51,081 bases of DNA, taken from positions 1 to 51,081 of the forward strand of contig JAHDXO010000069.1 in assembly GCA_023382975.1 (NCBI GenBank), given 5' to 3'. The notes beneath the pieces are model-generated. The model saw only the letters and a list, made by a program, of their open reading frames with translations. It had not been told where the DNA came from and searched no databases. The DNA is from Pirellulaceae bacterium. Its GTDB lineage: Bacteria; Planctomycetota; Planctomycetia; Pirellulales; Pirellulaceae. Of the stretch, positions 28,304 through 36,489 are shown piece after piece. The translations under genes were made by a program, and so were the position numbers. How positions within the stretch are numbered: position 1 is the stretch's first letter; each line of letters begins with the position of its first letter.

Positions 28304-29791
28304 TCACCACACCGTCACCGCCGTCAGCACTTCCTGAACCGTCGTCTGCCCCTCGTACAGCTTGCTCAGCGCATCGTCCACTAAACGCGGGATGCCGCGG
28401 CGGCGGATCTCGCCGGCTAGTGCCGCTTCGTCAGCGCCGTCCACGATGTGCCGTGAAACGGATTCGTCGACCGGCAGCAACTCGAACAGCCCGAGTCGCC
28501 CCACCAATCCGCGATTGGCACAGTACAAACAGCCGGCCGGTTCGTACACGACCTGGCCCGCGGCGTCCGGATTGCCCAGCGCCGCGGCTTCGGACGGCAG
28601 CAGTTCGCGTTGGCGGCGACAGCGGGCGCACAAGCGGCGGACCAGACGCTGAGCCACCGCCAGCCGCAGCGTGGCGGCGATTAAGTACCGCTGGACTCCC
28701 ATGTCCACCAGTCGCGTGACGGCGCTGCACGCGGAATTGGTGTGCAACGTGCTGAACACGAGGTGCCCCGTCAATGCCGCCTTGATCGCCACGTCGGCCG
28801 TTTCGGCATCCCGGATTTCGCCGATCATCACGACGTCCGGGTCGTGCCGCAGCACACTCCGCAACGCCTTGCCGAACGTCACCTTGTCGGCCGTGTCCAC
28901 TTCGACCTGCGCCACGCCCGCGATCCCGTACTCGATCGGATCCTCGATCGTGATCACGTTCAGCTCCTGACCGGCGATCAGTCGCCGAAGAGCGGCGTAC
29001 AGCGTCGTCGTCTTGCCGCTGCCGGTCGGACCGGTCAGCAATATCAGCCCGTGCGGTTTGTCGATCGCGTTCGAGAAGCTGGCCAAATCCCGCTGGCTCA
29101 TTCCTAGACGCTCGAGCGTCAGCGACTCGGTCTGCAGCGCCAGCAAACGTACCGTCATCCGTTCGCCGTACTTGGTCGGCAACGACGCCAGCCGGACGTC
29201 GATCGCTTGGTTGGTCTGGCCGAAGCGATGCGTGAAGCCGCCGTCTTGCGGCGCCCGCTTCTCGGCAATGTCCATGCCGCCCAACACCTTGAAGCGACTG
29301 ATCACGCCACTCAACGCCGTGGTGGGAAACGTGCGGTACCGCTCCAGCACGCCGTCCACACGCAGGCGGATTTGGACGTGTTTTTCCTCGGGGTCGATGT
29401 GGATGTCCGACGCTTGACGGACCAGCGCCGCATGCATCAGTTCATCGCACAACGCCACGGCGTCTTCGCCCGACTCGTCCCCCGAGGCCTCGCCGCTTCG
29501 CGCGCGGGCAGGTGCGGCCGGGGCCGTCTGCGTCCCGGGGCCGAAGACCCGATTCAACGTCCGCCGCAACGACGCCGGCTCGGCCGCCTGCGGGCACACC
29601 GGCAACCCGACACAACGCTCGACCGCCTCGAGCGCCGCCCGGTCCTCCGCATTGGCGCAGGCGACGTACACGCGGCCATCCACCGCCGCAAACGGCAGGA
29701 CTTGGCGGCGCAACGCCAGCGTCGAGGGCACTTTCATCGCCCAAAGCGGATCGACCCGCACCTCGTCCAAATTCAACAAGTCATTGGTCAT
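28304..29791 (-). CDS. GspE/PilB-type assembly ATPase
   Basis: 495 residues. The short N-terminal domain has VPSTLALRRQVLPFA, the catalytic core has DIHIDPEEKHVQIRLRVDGV, Walker A is GPTGSGKTTT, Walker B is DPDVVMIGEIRDAE, and the His box is TLHTNSACSAVTRL. A tetra-Cys zinc site is made of CARC and CLYC. This ATPase powers extension of pilin or pseudopilin fibres from the platform. The start codon and next three codons (MTND) are written by the heptamer repeat. An in-frame upstream ATG at 29812 reaches a stop at once, which makes 29791 the best start. Confidence 0.95.
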   Translation of the reverse strand: MTNDLLNLDEVRVDPLWAMKVPSTLALRRQVLPFAAVDGRVYVACANAEDRAALEAVERCVGLPVCPQAAEPASLRRTLNRVFGPGTQTAPAAPARARSGEASGDESGEDAVALCDELMHAALVRQASDIHIDPEEKHVQIRLRVDGVLERYRTFPTTALSGVISRFKVLGGMDIAEKRAPQDGGFTHRFGQTNQAIDVRLASLPTKYGERMTVRLLALQTESLTLERLGMSQRDLASFSNAIDKPHGLILLTGPTGSGKTTTLYAALRRLIAGQELNVITIEDPIEYGIAGVAQVEVDTADKVTFGKALRSVLRHDPDVVMIGEIRDAETADVAIKAALTGHLVFSTLHTNSACSAVTRLVDMGVQRYLIAATLRLAVAQRLVRRLCARCRRQRELLPSEAAALGNPDAAGQVVYEPAGCLYCANRGLVGRLGLFELLPVDESVSRHIVDGADEAALAGEIRRRGIPRLVDDALSKLYEGQTTVQEVLTAVTVW

Positions 29792-29888
29792 TGGTCATTG
29801 GTCATTGGTCATTGGTCAGTGGTCAGTGGTCAGTGGTCAGTGGTCAGTGGTCAGTGGTCAGTGGTCAGTGGCCAGTGGCCAGTGGTCG
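29784..29888. repeat. 15-unit heptamer array over gspE start
   Basis: Five TTGGTCA, seven GTGGTCA, two GTGGCCA and a final GTGGTCG follow head to tail (105 bp). On the minus strand each TTGGTCA unit yields an ATG, and the last one is the start codon of the GspE-like gene. The ordered blocks of variants suggest expansion after point mutation. Confidence 0.97.
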
Positions 29889-29915
29889 TTCACCTTCGTC
29901 ATTCGATATTCCTTG

Positions 29916-29951
29916 TTCGACATTCTGCGGTTCATCAATTCTGCGGTTCAT
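29916..29951. repeat. Dispersed repeat copies carrying the pilT-like stop codon
   Basis: TTCGACATTCTGCGGTTC at 29916-29933 is followed by a partial second copy (ATTCTGCGGTTC, 29938-29949). The TGA stop of the PilT-like gene at 29948-29950 lies in the second copy. The same sequence appears inverted at 36306-36393, and a one-base variant (CTCC for CTGC) near 35164. Confidence 0.8.
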
Positions 29952-31135
29952 CCGCCTCTTCCCGCGCTACGCATCCGCGCAACTCGGTCGCGAAGCACGT
30001 TGGGGTTTTTGGCCATCGCGACGGCCGTCATCTCCGAAATCCGGCCTCCGACCCACAACCGAGCGAGATCCTGTTCAAGCGTCTGCATTCCCGCGGCGCC
30101 GCCCGCCTCCATCGCCGAATAGATCTGGTTGCTCTTGGCTGTCGCGATCAGGTTGGCTACCGCCGGCGTCACGACCAGCACTTCGCTGGTGACGACTCGG
30201 GTGCGGCGAGTGGATACCGCCGTCTCAAGTACCTGATTGCTCGCGTGTTGCTCGCGTTGAGGTGTCGTCGCGAAACTCCGGCCTCCTGCTGGCCCGTCGG
30301 CCACCAGCAGATGCTGAGCGATCACCGCCCGAAGGACCAGCGACATTTGACGCCGGATTCCGTCCTGTTCGTCCGCCGGAAACACGGCGACCAATCGTTC
30401 GATGGCGCCCACACAGTCGCCGGCGTGAACGGTGGTGAAGACCAGGTGCCCGGTCTCAGCCGCCACGATCGCGGTGCGGATCGTATTCAAGTCCCGGATC
30501 TCGCCGACCAGGATCACGTCGGGGTCCTCGCGCAGCGATGCCACCAGCGCTTCGTAAAACCCGCACGTGTCGGTGCCCACCTGTCGCTGGTTCACCAGGG
30601 CGGTCTTCGAGGTGTGGACGTATTCGATCGGATCCTCGATCGTGATCAGATGGCAGCGACGAGTCTGGTTGATGCGGTCCAGAAAGGCGGCCAGCGTGGT
30701 GCTCTTACCCGCGCCGGTCGGCCCGGCGACGACGATCAGTCCGTCCGGCAAGTCGCACATGCGGTACAAGCTCTCGGACAGTCCCAATTCGGGCAGCGTC
30801 CGAAACCGATCCTCCAACTGCCGGATCGAGATCGCCAACTGCCCTTGGCGGCGAAACACATTGAACCGGTATCGCGCACCGCTTTTTCCGGTGAGCGCCC
30901 CGTCCAACGATCCGGTCGTGCGCAGCGGCGTCTGGTCAAGATCCCGTGTCATCCATGCCGCTACCGCCTCGATCTCCGCCGGAGCAAGACGCGGACGATG
31001 CTCCTGCGGTTCCAAAATTCCCTCGACGCGCAGATACGGCGGCAGCCCCGGCGCCAAGTGCAGATCGGAGGCGTCCAACCGCACGCACTCCGCCAGCAAC
31101 TCGTTCAATAACGCCGCCGCCTGCTCTTCCAACAT
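29948..31135 (-). CDS. pilT: PilT-type retraction ATPase
   Basis: 395 residues. It opens as PilT does (LLNELLAECVRLDASDLHLA). Walker A is GPTGAGKST, Walker B is DPDVILVGEIRDL, and the His box is TTVHAGDCVGAIERLV. PilT normally retracts type IV pili, which points to a pilus-like machine rather than a pure secretion system. Between the ATPase core and the final helices lies an extra, charged stretch (GRSFATTPQREQHASNQVLE) that replaces the usual AIREGK-type region; AMEAGGAAGMQTLEQDLARL follows as in PilT. The gene ends inside a dispersed repeat. No ribosome site is evident. Confidence 0.9.
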   Translation of the reverse strand: MLEEQAAALLNELLAECVRLDASDLHLAPGLPPYLRVEGILEPQEHRPRLAPAEIEAVAAWMTRDLDQTPLRTTGSLDGALTGKSGARYRFNVFRRQGQLAISIRQLEDRFRTLPELGLSESLYRMCDLPDGLIVVAGPTGAGKSTTLAAFLDRINQTRRCHLITIEDPIEYVHTSKTALVNQRQVGTDTCGFYEALVASLREDPDVILVGEIRDLNTIRTAIVAAETGHLVFTTVHAGDCVGAIERLVAVFPADEQDGIRRQMSLVLRAVIAQHLLVADGPAGGRSFATTPQREQHASNQVLETAVSTRRTRVVTSEVLVVTPAVANLIATAKSNQIYSAMEAGGAAGMQTLEQDLARLWVGGRISEMTAVAMAKNPNVLRDRVARMRSAGRGG

Positions 31136-31186
31136 CTTGGCACCAAGGGAAAAGAAATAAGAAATTATAGGAGTTAGGAGTTAGAA

Positions 31187-31216
31187 CCACTGACAACTGA
31201 CCACTGACAACTGACC
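31187..31216. repeat. Alternating heptamer array CCACTGA/CAACTGA
   Basis: Two heptamers alternate twice (14-bp unit, two copies) and are followed by CC. The array fills the 87-bp gap between the PilO-like stop and the PilT-like start. The mixing of both variants links the CCACTGA and CAACTGA families. Confidence 0.9.
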
Positions 31217-31222
31217 ATCGAG

Positions 31223-31837
31223 TTACATCCAGACCAACAGCGTCCAAACCCGGTTCTCCGACTGCCAGGTGGAATCCACTTCGTCCATGCTCAGCCCGAT
31301 CGGAACGCCGGGCGGGGTGTCGTCGTCCGTCAGTTCCCGCACGGCCGCCAGCAGATCCAGAAACCGGCCCGACAATTTGAAGCTGCGCACCTGTTCCGAA
31401 CCGCTCGGCGGCGCGGGGCCAAGACGCGACACCGCGTCGGTCAACGCCTTCGGCAACCTGCCCGCATCGCCCCGGCCCGCCGGAGCTTCTTCGATCAGTT
31501 TCAAACGATGACGCCGGAAAACCGCCGTTAATTCCTCCGCCGCTTGGTGGGTCTGAAGCGGATCCGGGCGCGTCCCGGACAACTGACCCGCTTCCTGACG
31601 CTGCGCTGCGCGGCGATCTTCCAACGCTTGGACTTCCCGGCGAATTTGGGCCAGTGCGGCACGTTGTTCCATCAGGGCGATCGGCTCGATCGCCGCAGCC
31701 GAAGCCGCGGCATGGTCTTTTTGAATCTTGGCCATCTTCGGCCGCTGGAACATGTTGAACCACCAAGCGTATCCGGCCAGGACGATCGTCAGCGGCAGCA
31801 GCAGGACCAGCAAGCGTTCGCGAGGCGACAGTTTCAT
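31223..31837 (-). CDS. PilO/GspM-like inner-membrane protein
   Basis: 204 residues from the ATG at 31837. The frame is open much further (to 32689), but that is inside the previous gene. One N-terminal membrane helix (RLLVLLLPLTIVLAGYAWWF) is followed by a coiled region rich in Gln/Arg/Glu (QIRREVQALEDRRAAQRQEA) and a ferredoxin-like C-terminus (SFKLSGRFLDLLAAVRELTD). Position and plan match PilO or GspM, which pair with the PilN or GspL protein in the periplasm. Start and preceding stop overlap as ATGA, so translation is coupled to the PilN/GspL-like gene. Confidence 0.8.
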   Translation of the reverse strand: MKLSPRERLLVLLLPLTIVLAGYAWWFNMFQRPKMAKIQKDHAAASAAAIEPIALMEQRAALAQIRREVQALEDRRAAQRQEAGQLSGTRPDPLQTHQAAEELTAVFRRHRLKLIEEAPAGRGDAGRLPKALTDAVSRLGPAPPSGSEQVRSFKLSGRFLDLLAAVRELTDDDTPPGVPIGLSMDEVDSTWQSENRVWTLLVWM

Positions 31838-33201
31838 GGGCTCATCTCCTCGATATGCAACTGAAACTGCCATGGCCCTCCGCCGACCAGCAGATCCTGG
31901 CCATGCTTGCGCGGCAACTGGACTCGCCAGCCCAACGGCTCCAACGACCGCGCCAATCCGCCGAACAGCGCGTCGGCATCTTGTGGGTCGAGGCATACGC
32001 CGTGGATCACCGCGCCGCTGCCCGTGGCCTCGATTCTGCGGATCATCATTTGGTCCGACGAGTTTTCGGCCAGCACGGTCAACAGCTTGGCGGCTCGTTG
32101 GCGGAGCGAACTGCGGACCTGTTGGAAGATGGCCAAGTCCGCCGCCAACTTGTCGCACTCCGCCTGCAGCGTGGACTTCTTCTTCTCCTCCGCCTCCAAA
32201 TCCTTCTTCAGACGGTTGAATTCCTCGACCGGCTGTTTCAACTGGACGATTTCCGCCGCCAGTTCGCCGTTGACCTTCTCGGTCCACAGATAATGGGCGA
32301 TGCAGAGTACCAAGGCGGCCAGTCCCAGGACGGCCATCGCTGCTCGCCGCACCGCTGGCGACGCAGGCCGCTTGGGCGGAGGCACGAGCGGAACCGCCAA
32401 GTGTTTTCCATCCAACTGCTCGGCCCAAGCCAACAGGAACGCCTCCAGGTCGGATCGCGTATCGAGCGAGAACCGGCTCTGGTCGTCCACCTCGTCCGAG
32501 GCGATCGTAGCCGTGGCGAGCAGCGATTCCCGGTGAGTTGCGTCGGCGATCCCGCCGCACCAACGCTCCACTTCGCTCTGCCATCGGCCGGCCTTGGGCT
32601 CGGTATTCACCACGTGCAAGCGGGATACTCGGTTTGATTCGCCGCGCAAGCAAACGATCGCACCCGGCCACAACTCGACGCGAGTCCACGAGTCGCCGCC
32701 GCTAGCCGCCGAGTCATCGAGAGCGCTGAGCGCCAACTTCTGAGTCAATCCGGCGGGATGTCCCACGCCCGCCAGTCGACCGCCGGCAGCGCGAATCACG
32801 TAGTCCACCTGTTCCAGTTGACCGGAGGGCAGTTCGACCAACCAGTAAGCACGCTGGTTCCTGTCCCCCGGCAACTCGACGCAGGCACCGGCGGCTTCGA
32901 GCCCGCTGATCCCGGAAAACGGCTCCGCCTCGAACGCCAACGCCTTGGCCAACTCGACCGGTCCAAGCCCCGACGCGCTCTGCGCCGTCAGCGTCAGCGT
33001 TTGCGTCCAGACCTCAGTCGACAGCACCCAAACCCGGCCCGGTCGCCGCTTCGATAGCCGCAGCGCCGCTTCGACCAGCGACGGAAAATCGTCCACCGCC
33101 GGAGTGAACTCCTGCACCAGTTCCAGCAAACGAGGCTCCCGCCCCGAGCGGAAATCCGCACGGACCAGCCGGTCGCGAGTGATGAGAAGAATGGTGGACA
33201 T
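31834..33201 (-). CDS. GspL/PilM-PilN-like assembly protein
   Basis: 455 residues. The cytoplasmic N-terminal part, to about residue 280, resembles the actin-like fold of GspL or PilM (ILLITRDRLVRADFRSG, VWVLSTEVWTQTLTLTAQ). It is joined to a membrane helix (MAVLGLAALVLCIAHYLW, about 290-308), a coiled coil (LKKDLEAEEKKKSTLQAECD) and a periplasmic ferredoxin-like domain (IRRIEATGSGAVIHG). It would couple the ATPase to the platform. The gene begins 2 bp from a 12-unit heptamer array that occupies the place of a ribosome site. The PilO-like gene overlaps it by 4 bp. Confidence 0.78.
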   Translation of the reverse strand: MSTILLITRDRLVRADFRSGREPRLLELVQEFTPAVDDFPSLVEAALRLSKRRPGRVWVLSTEVWTQTLTLTAQSASGLGPVELAKALAFEAEPFSGISGLEAAGACVELPGDRNQRAYWLVELPSGQLEQVDYVIRAAGGRLAGVGHPAGLTQKLALSALDDSAASGGDSWTRVELWPGAIVCLRGESNRVSRLHVVNTEPKAGRWQSEVERWCGGIADATHRESLLATATIASDEVDDQSRFSLDTRSDLEAFLLAWAEQLDGKHLAVPLVPPPKRPASPAVRRAAMAVLGLAALVLCIAHYLWTEKVNGELAAEIVQLKQPVEEFNRLKKDLEAEEKKKSTLQAECDKLAADLAIFQQVRSSLRQRAAKLLTVLAENSSDQMMIRRIEATGSGAVIHGVCLDPQDADALFGGLARSLEPLGWRVQLPRKHGQDLLVGGGPWQFQLHIEEMSP

Positions 33202-33202
33202 C

Positions 33203-33286
33203 GTCAGTGGTCAGTGGTCAGTGGTCAGTGGTCTGTGGTCTGTGGTCAGTGGTCAGTGGTCAGTGGTCAGTGGTCAGTGGTCTGTG
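33203..33286. repeat. 12-unit heptamer array, GTCAGTG/GTCTGTG
   Basis: Order: four GTCAGTG, two GTCTGTG, five GTCAGTG and one GTCTGTG, 84 bp. The array stands 1-2 bp upstream of the ATG of the GspL/PilN-like gene, so no Shine-Dalgarno sequence is possible there. The GTCTGTG units break up the array in blocks, suggesting past duplication. Confidence 0.95.
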
Positions 33287-33293
33287 GTCTCTC

Positions 33294-33648
33294 GCCCCGA
33301 AGGGGCCAAACATATCAGCCCAGGGCAACGCCCTGGGTGGCGTCACGGAAAAAATCCGTAGCCCTGAAAGGGCGAAACACACATTTCAAATCCACAGCAG
33401 GAATACACACAGCCTCGTTCGTACCCCGTGGCCACCTGTAACCACGGCCGGCGGCTCCGCAATCTAGCCGCGTAGCGGCGGCAGGATCTAGCCGGGGGCG
33501 TCAGCCCCTGGAAGGGAGGTTCATCCCGCACGCAAGCCCCGGAGGGGCGACAGGAGCGAGCTGGACGCCCCCCTGTCGCCCCTCCGGGGCTTTCCACGTT
33601 CCCCTACCGACCACCAGGGGCTCGCGCCCCTGGCTACAGCCTACCGTC
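33294..33648. repeat. Palindrome-rich intergenic block
   Basis: About 350 bp without a gene but crowded with hairpins: GCCCCGAAGGGGC (33294-33306), CCCAGGGCAACGCCCTGGG (33319-33337), GCCCTGAAAGGGC (33361-33373), a perfect 21-bp inverted repeat (33534-33554 with 33572-33592, 17-base loop, each arm with CCCCGGAGGGG), and GTCCCTACGGGAC (33646-33658). The last one spans the stop of the pseudopilin gene at 33650. Such Gly/Cys-rich-looking repeats are common between planctomycete genes. It may terminate the pseudopilin transcript before the next gene. Confidence 0.8.
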
Positions 33649-33649
33649 C

Positions 33650-34555
33650 CTACGGGACTAAGTCCAATTCAAACACGTCGCTCCGCTGGACGCGCACGAT
33701 CCTGCTCTTTTTCTCGGGCGTCTCGTCGTCACCCGCGTCCAAGTATGCCCGCAAGTACCACGGACCGGCGGTGGTGGTGCCTGAGAATGTCACCGATTGA
33801 CTAGCATCGTCGAGCGTCAATTCCTCCGGCGACACCACTCCGTTCAAGGAACGGTACAACCTTACCGTCACATGATCTTTGTCAGGCTTGGTTCGTTGAC
33901 CGTCTTCGTCCAGTTCGTACACCCGCCCGGAAATGATGATTTCAAGGCTGTCCGCCAGATGCACGTCGAGATCCGCATCGTACCCCGTGCCGCCAAACGC
34001 GTTGTCGGCCCCCAGGCTGCCGACGCGGACGATCACGTCGCCCGCCTCCGCCAGGGCATCGTCTGCGTTCAGCAACACCAACGGATTCCCCCAGCCATCG
34101 CGTGGGTCCGCAGTTCCGATGGGCAGCCGCAAATACGGCCCGCGCCAACCACACGGCACCAGGACTTCCGGATCGGACGCGAGCGAGCGAATCGCGAACG
34201 GCGGCAAGTCGGGAACGCCATCTCCATCTTTGTCGTTGGTCCACAGTTCAGCAAGCTGAAGGCGCGGATCGTCGCCAAAAGCGATCGGCAGCCGTCCGAT
34301 ATCCGCCACAAACCCGCTGACCAGCAACGTTCCGTCCGGTTGCCGAACGCCACTTGGCCCTCGCACCGCTTCTTCGATGTTCGTCAGCGTGCGCACCGTC
34401 GCTTCGTAGCGGCCTTGGCTCATGATCAGGCTGGTGGAGGTGATCGCCACCGTGGCCATTAGGGCCAGGATCGTCAGCACGACCAACAGTTCGACCAGCG
34501 TCAGGCCGCGACGGCGACTAGCCCGGGAAACCGTCCTACCCCCTTCTTTCATCAT
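33650..34555 (-). CDS. Type II/IV pseudopilin with long C-terminal domain
   Basis: 301 residues. The prepilin signal RRRGLTLVELLVVLTILALM (Gly then Leu-Thr-Leu-Val-Glu, the Glu at +5) starts near residue 16. A GspG-like core follows (GWRGPYLRLPIGTADPRDGW, GNPLVLLNADD). A second domain of about 100 residues (HLADSLEIIISGRVYELDED) may be an extra beta fold. It would be processed by a prepilin peptidase. Its ATG overlaps the previous stop (ATGATGA), so translation is coupled to the GspG-like gene. Its stop codon falls in the palindrome-rich block. Confidence 0.88.
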   Translation of the reverse strand: MMKEGGRTVSRASRRRGLTLVELLVVLTILALMATVAITSTSLIMSQGRYEATVRTLTNIEEAVRGPSGVRQPDGTLLVSGFVADIGRLPIAFGDDPRLQLAELWTNDKDGDGVPDLPPFAIRSLASDPEVLVPCGWRGPYLRLPIGTADPRDGWGNPLVLLNADDALAEAGDVIVRVGSLGADNAFGGTGYDADLDVHLADSLEIIISGRVYELDEDGQRTKPDKDHVTVRLYRSLNGVVSPEELTLDDASQSVTFSGTTTAGPWYLRAYLDAGDDETPEKKSRIVRVQRSDVFELDLVP

Positions 34556-35151
34556 CGCACCTCGAACGCAATCCAGACGTCGTCGCCTTTGTCCGCGTCG
34601 TCCAGTGCCACCGTCGCCTTGTTATGTGGAATATTCAACGTGCCGTCCGGCCCGGCCGACACCAAACGCACATCGTACGTGCCGCCCGGATTCTGGATCA
34701 CGATCGAGTTGCCCCAAGCGTCGAGAACTGCCGGATCGTCGGCGAGACCATATTCTTCAATGTAGCTTGCATTGAGCGCAACGAACTTGACGCCGGTATT
34801 CATCAAGTACGGCCCTCGCCAGCCGCGGCGGTACGCCGGGTCGAAGTCGCGGATCGTGTCTTCCGAATTCGGATTGACGAACAAATATCGCAGTTGCGGG
34901 TGGTCAGGTCGACCGGCAGACAATCCGGCTGCCCCCGGCCGCGGAAGTACCTTGCCCCTCACGACATCCACCATGTCGTCCCAGTACATGTTCACGATCA
35001 CGTTCCGAATCTCGATCAAGCTTTGCCGCGTCACGTCGTGACGACTGTCCTCGGCCAGTCCACCAACCAACGGTACGGCCAGCGACGCCAACGCGACTAA
35101 AATGACCAGCACGACGACCAGTTCCAGCAACGTCAGTCCGCGTCGTTTCAT
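34552..35151 (-). CDS. GspG-like major pseudopilin
   Basis: 199 residues from the ATG at 35151, placed there because GGGGAG stands 5 bp upstream and the prepilin signal follows at once (KRRGLTLLELVVVLVILVAL). The body shows RGWRGPYLMNTGVKFVALNA and DAWGNSIVIQNPGG, the region around the GspG calcium loop. Length is above the usual 140-150, owing to an insertion around YWDDMVDVVRGKVLPRPGAA. It is likely the main subunit of the fibre assembled by this locus, although no experiment supports that. It is followed by the longer pseudopilin with 4-bp overlap. Confidence 0.85.
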   Translation of the reverse strand: MKRRGLTLLELVVVLVILVALASLAVPLVGGLAEDSRHDVTRQSLIEIRNVIVNMYWDDMVDVVRGKVLPRPGAAGLSAGRPDHPQLRYLFVNPNSEDTIRDFDPAYRRGWRGPYLMNTGVKFVALNASYIEEYGLADDPAVLDAWGNSIVIQNPGGTYDVRLVSAGPDGTLNIPHNKATVALDDADKGDDVWIAFEVR

Positions 35152-35291
35152 GGCTCTCCCCTTCGACATTCTCCGGTTCCCGCCGTTTTCCACATCCGCC
35201 CCGATTACGCGACGAAGCCCGCACGCTTCCTCGTGCGGGCTCCGCCCCCTTGAATTCACGCTTGCAGCTCATCCGCCGCAAGTCCGTCCGA

Positions 35292-36140
35292 CTATAGGTC
35301 CGGCCGCTCATCCTTCAGCCGGTTCCACCACTCCTGCGTATGCATCCCGGCCGTGGACAAGCCGAAATCGTGGAACGCGATCGTCCCCACATACCTGGCC
35401 GAACTCAACGGTACCGGTGCCGTGTCGCCCGCGTTCGGCCTGGCCACCATGAACACGGCAGCAAACGGCATGTAAAAAGTCGCTGGATCCTCAATCTCGG
35501 TGTCCGCGAAGTGATACGGCGCCTCCTGCGCCATATTCCGGAACAAGGTGCATGGGGTATTCAATCCGAAAATCACGTACTTGTAGTTCGTCGCACCGGT
35601 CGCGGCGCCGGGCAATCCCATCAGTCGCATGCCAACCGGCGTCAAAGTGCCAACCTCGACACCTTCAGCGACCGGCGTCATCGACGGGAGAGTGCTGCGG
35701 TCTGCGCCGTACGGCCAAAACGTCGGGTTCCAGTCGCCACCGGCATCCTCGACGATATTGCACAACGTCGTGATGCCTGCGCCGTTGAGCGCCGCGGCGT
35801 CGTCCGCCGTCAACTCGACCGCTGTGAACGAGGCACCATACTCACCGCCCTCGCCCGTCTGGACATAGGAAGCCAATCCGCCGCCCGCCAGACACAGGTT
35901 GTCCATCCGATCCGGATAAGTTGAATACAAATTGACGTACGCTTGAATCCACTTATCCAGTTCCGGGATATTCACCGTGCAGGACGCGATGTTCGCACGA
36001 TGCAGATAATTTCCCAGCATCGGAACCAGCAACCCGCCCAAGGCCACCAAAATGGCCAGGACCACAACCAATTCCAGCAGTGTCAAACCGCGACGCGAAT
36101 CGCGGTTGAAACGTCCTCGTTGACGGAAACGAAAGCTCAT
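35292..36140 (-). CDS. Pseudopilin with conserved C-terminal VGTIAFH domain
   Basis: 282 residues from the ATG at 36140 (GAGGAG about 7 bp upstream). The prepilin signal is SRRGLTLLELVVVLAILVAL. The remainder is about 240 residues without a GspG signature. It includes YKYVIFGLNTPCTLFRNMAQ, EAPYHFADTEIEDPATFYMP and ARYVGTIAFHDFG. The same three blocks recur in the pseudopilin at 36490 (see findings), so the two are paralogues. The frame is open to 36797, but the extension is shadow. It may be a minor pilin or tip protein. Confidence 0.85.
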   Translation of the reverse strand: MSFRFRQRGRFNRDSRRGLTLLELVVVLAILVALGGLLVPMLGNYLHRANIASCTVNIPELDKWIQAYVNLYSTYPDRMDNLCLAGGGLASYVQTGEGGEYGASFTAVELTADDAAALNGAGITTLCNIVEDAGGDWNPTFWPYGADRSTLPSMTPVAEGVEVGTLTPVGMRLMGLPGAATGATNYKYVIFGLNTPCTLFRNMAQEAPYHFADTEIEDPATFYMPFAAVFMVARPNAGDTAPVPLSSARYVGTIAFHDFGLSTAGMHTQEWWNRLKDERPDL

Positions 36141-36228
36141 GATTCGACTCCTCTCTTGCAACGCCGATGCAGGGCATCGAACAGGATGGCAGAACCGCCC
36201 GCAGCGATGCACCACCGGGACGGCGTCA

Positions 36229-36253
36229 TAATACGATTCCGATGATCGTATTA
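36229..36253. promoter_or_regulatory. Operator-like palindrome
   Basis: TAATACGAT, 7 bases, ATCGTATTA: a perfect 9-bp inverted repeat about 90 bp upstream of the pseudopilin start at 36140. It is AT-rich in a GC-rich gap, as expected of a transcription-factor site; a weak hairpin without a T-run is the alternative. No matching promoter boxes are clear. Confidence 0.4.
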
Positions 36254-36305
36254 CGAGCCGTTTCCAAAGGCAAGAGTCCGGCGTCAAGAAACCCAACCGA
36301 ACCAG

Positions 36306-36393
36306 GGGAACCGCAGAATGTCGAACAAGGAATGTCGAAGTCCGAAGTAAAGCCCCCGGCGGAAGCGTCTTCCTTCGACATTCTGCGGTTCCC
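36306..36393. repeat. 20-bp inverted repeat in pseudopilin gap
   Basis: GGGAACCGCAGAATGTCGAA (36306-36325) is repeated as its exact reverse complement (36374-36393), with a 48-bp loop. Both arms match the dispersed repeat at 29916-29949. Confidence 0.85.
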
Positions 36394-36489
36394 TGTTGGA
36401 CATTCATCGGTTCAATACTCTCTTGAGAGCCTGCCCTCGCGCCGTACTGGACGCAGAGGGCAGGCCATTTCGCTCGCGGCGCACGCGGA

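Noticed and set aside
29784..29888. Peptide-like WSVVSGQ repeats in open frames across the heptamer arrays
   Set aside because: A 7-bp unit gives the same 7-residue repeat in every frame; this is a property of the repeat, not a gene.
31838..32689. Longer reading of the PilO-like gene
   Set aside because: The extra part overlaps the GspL/PilN-like gene in another frame; the ATGA overlap at 31834-31837 gives a natural start.
28273..33286. CRISPR array
   Set aside because: Units are 7 bp without spacers and no cas gene is present.
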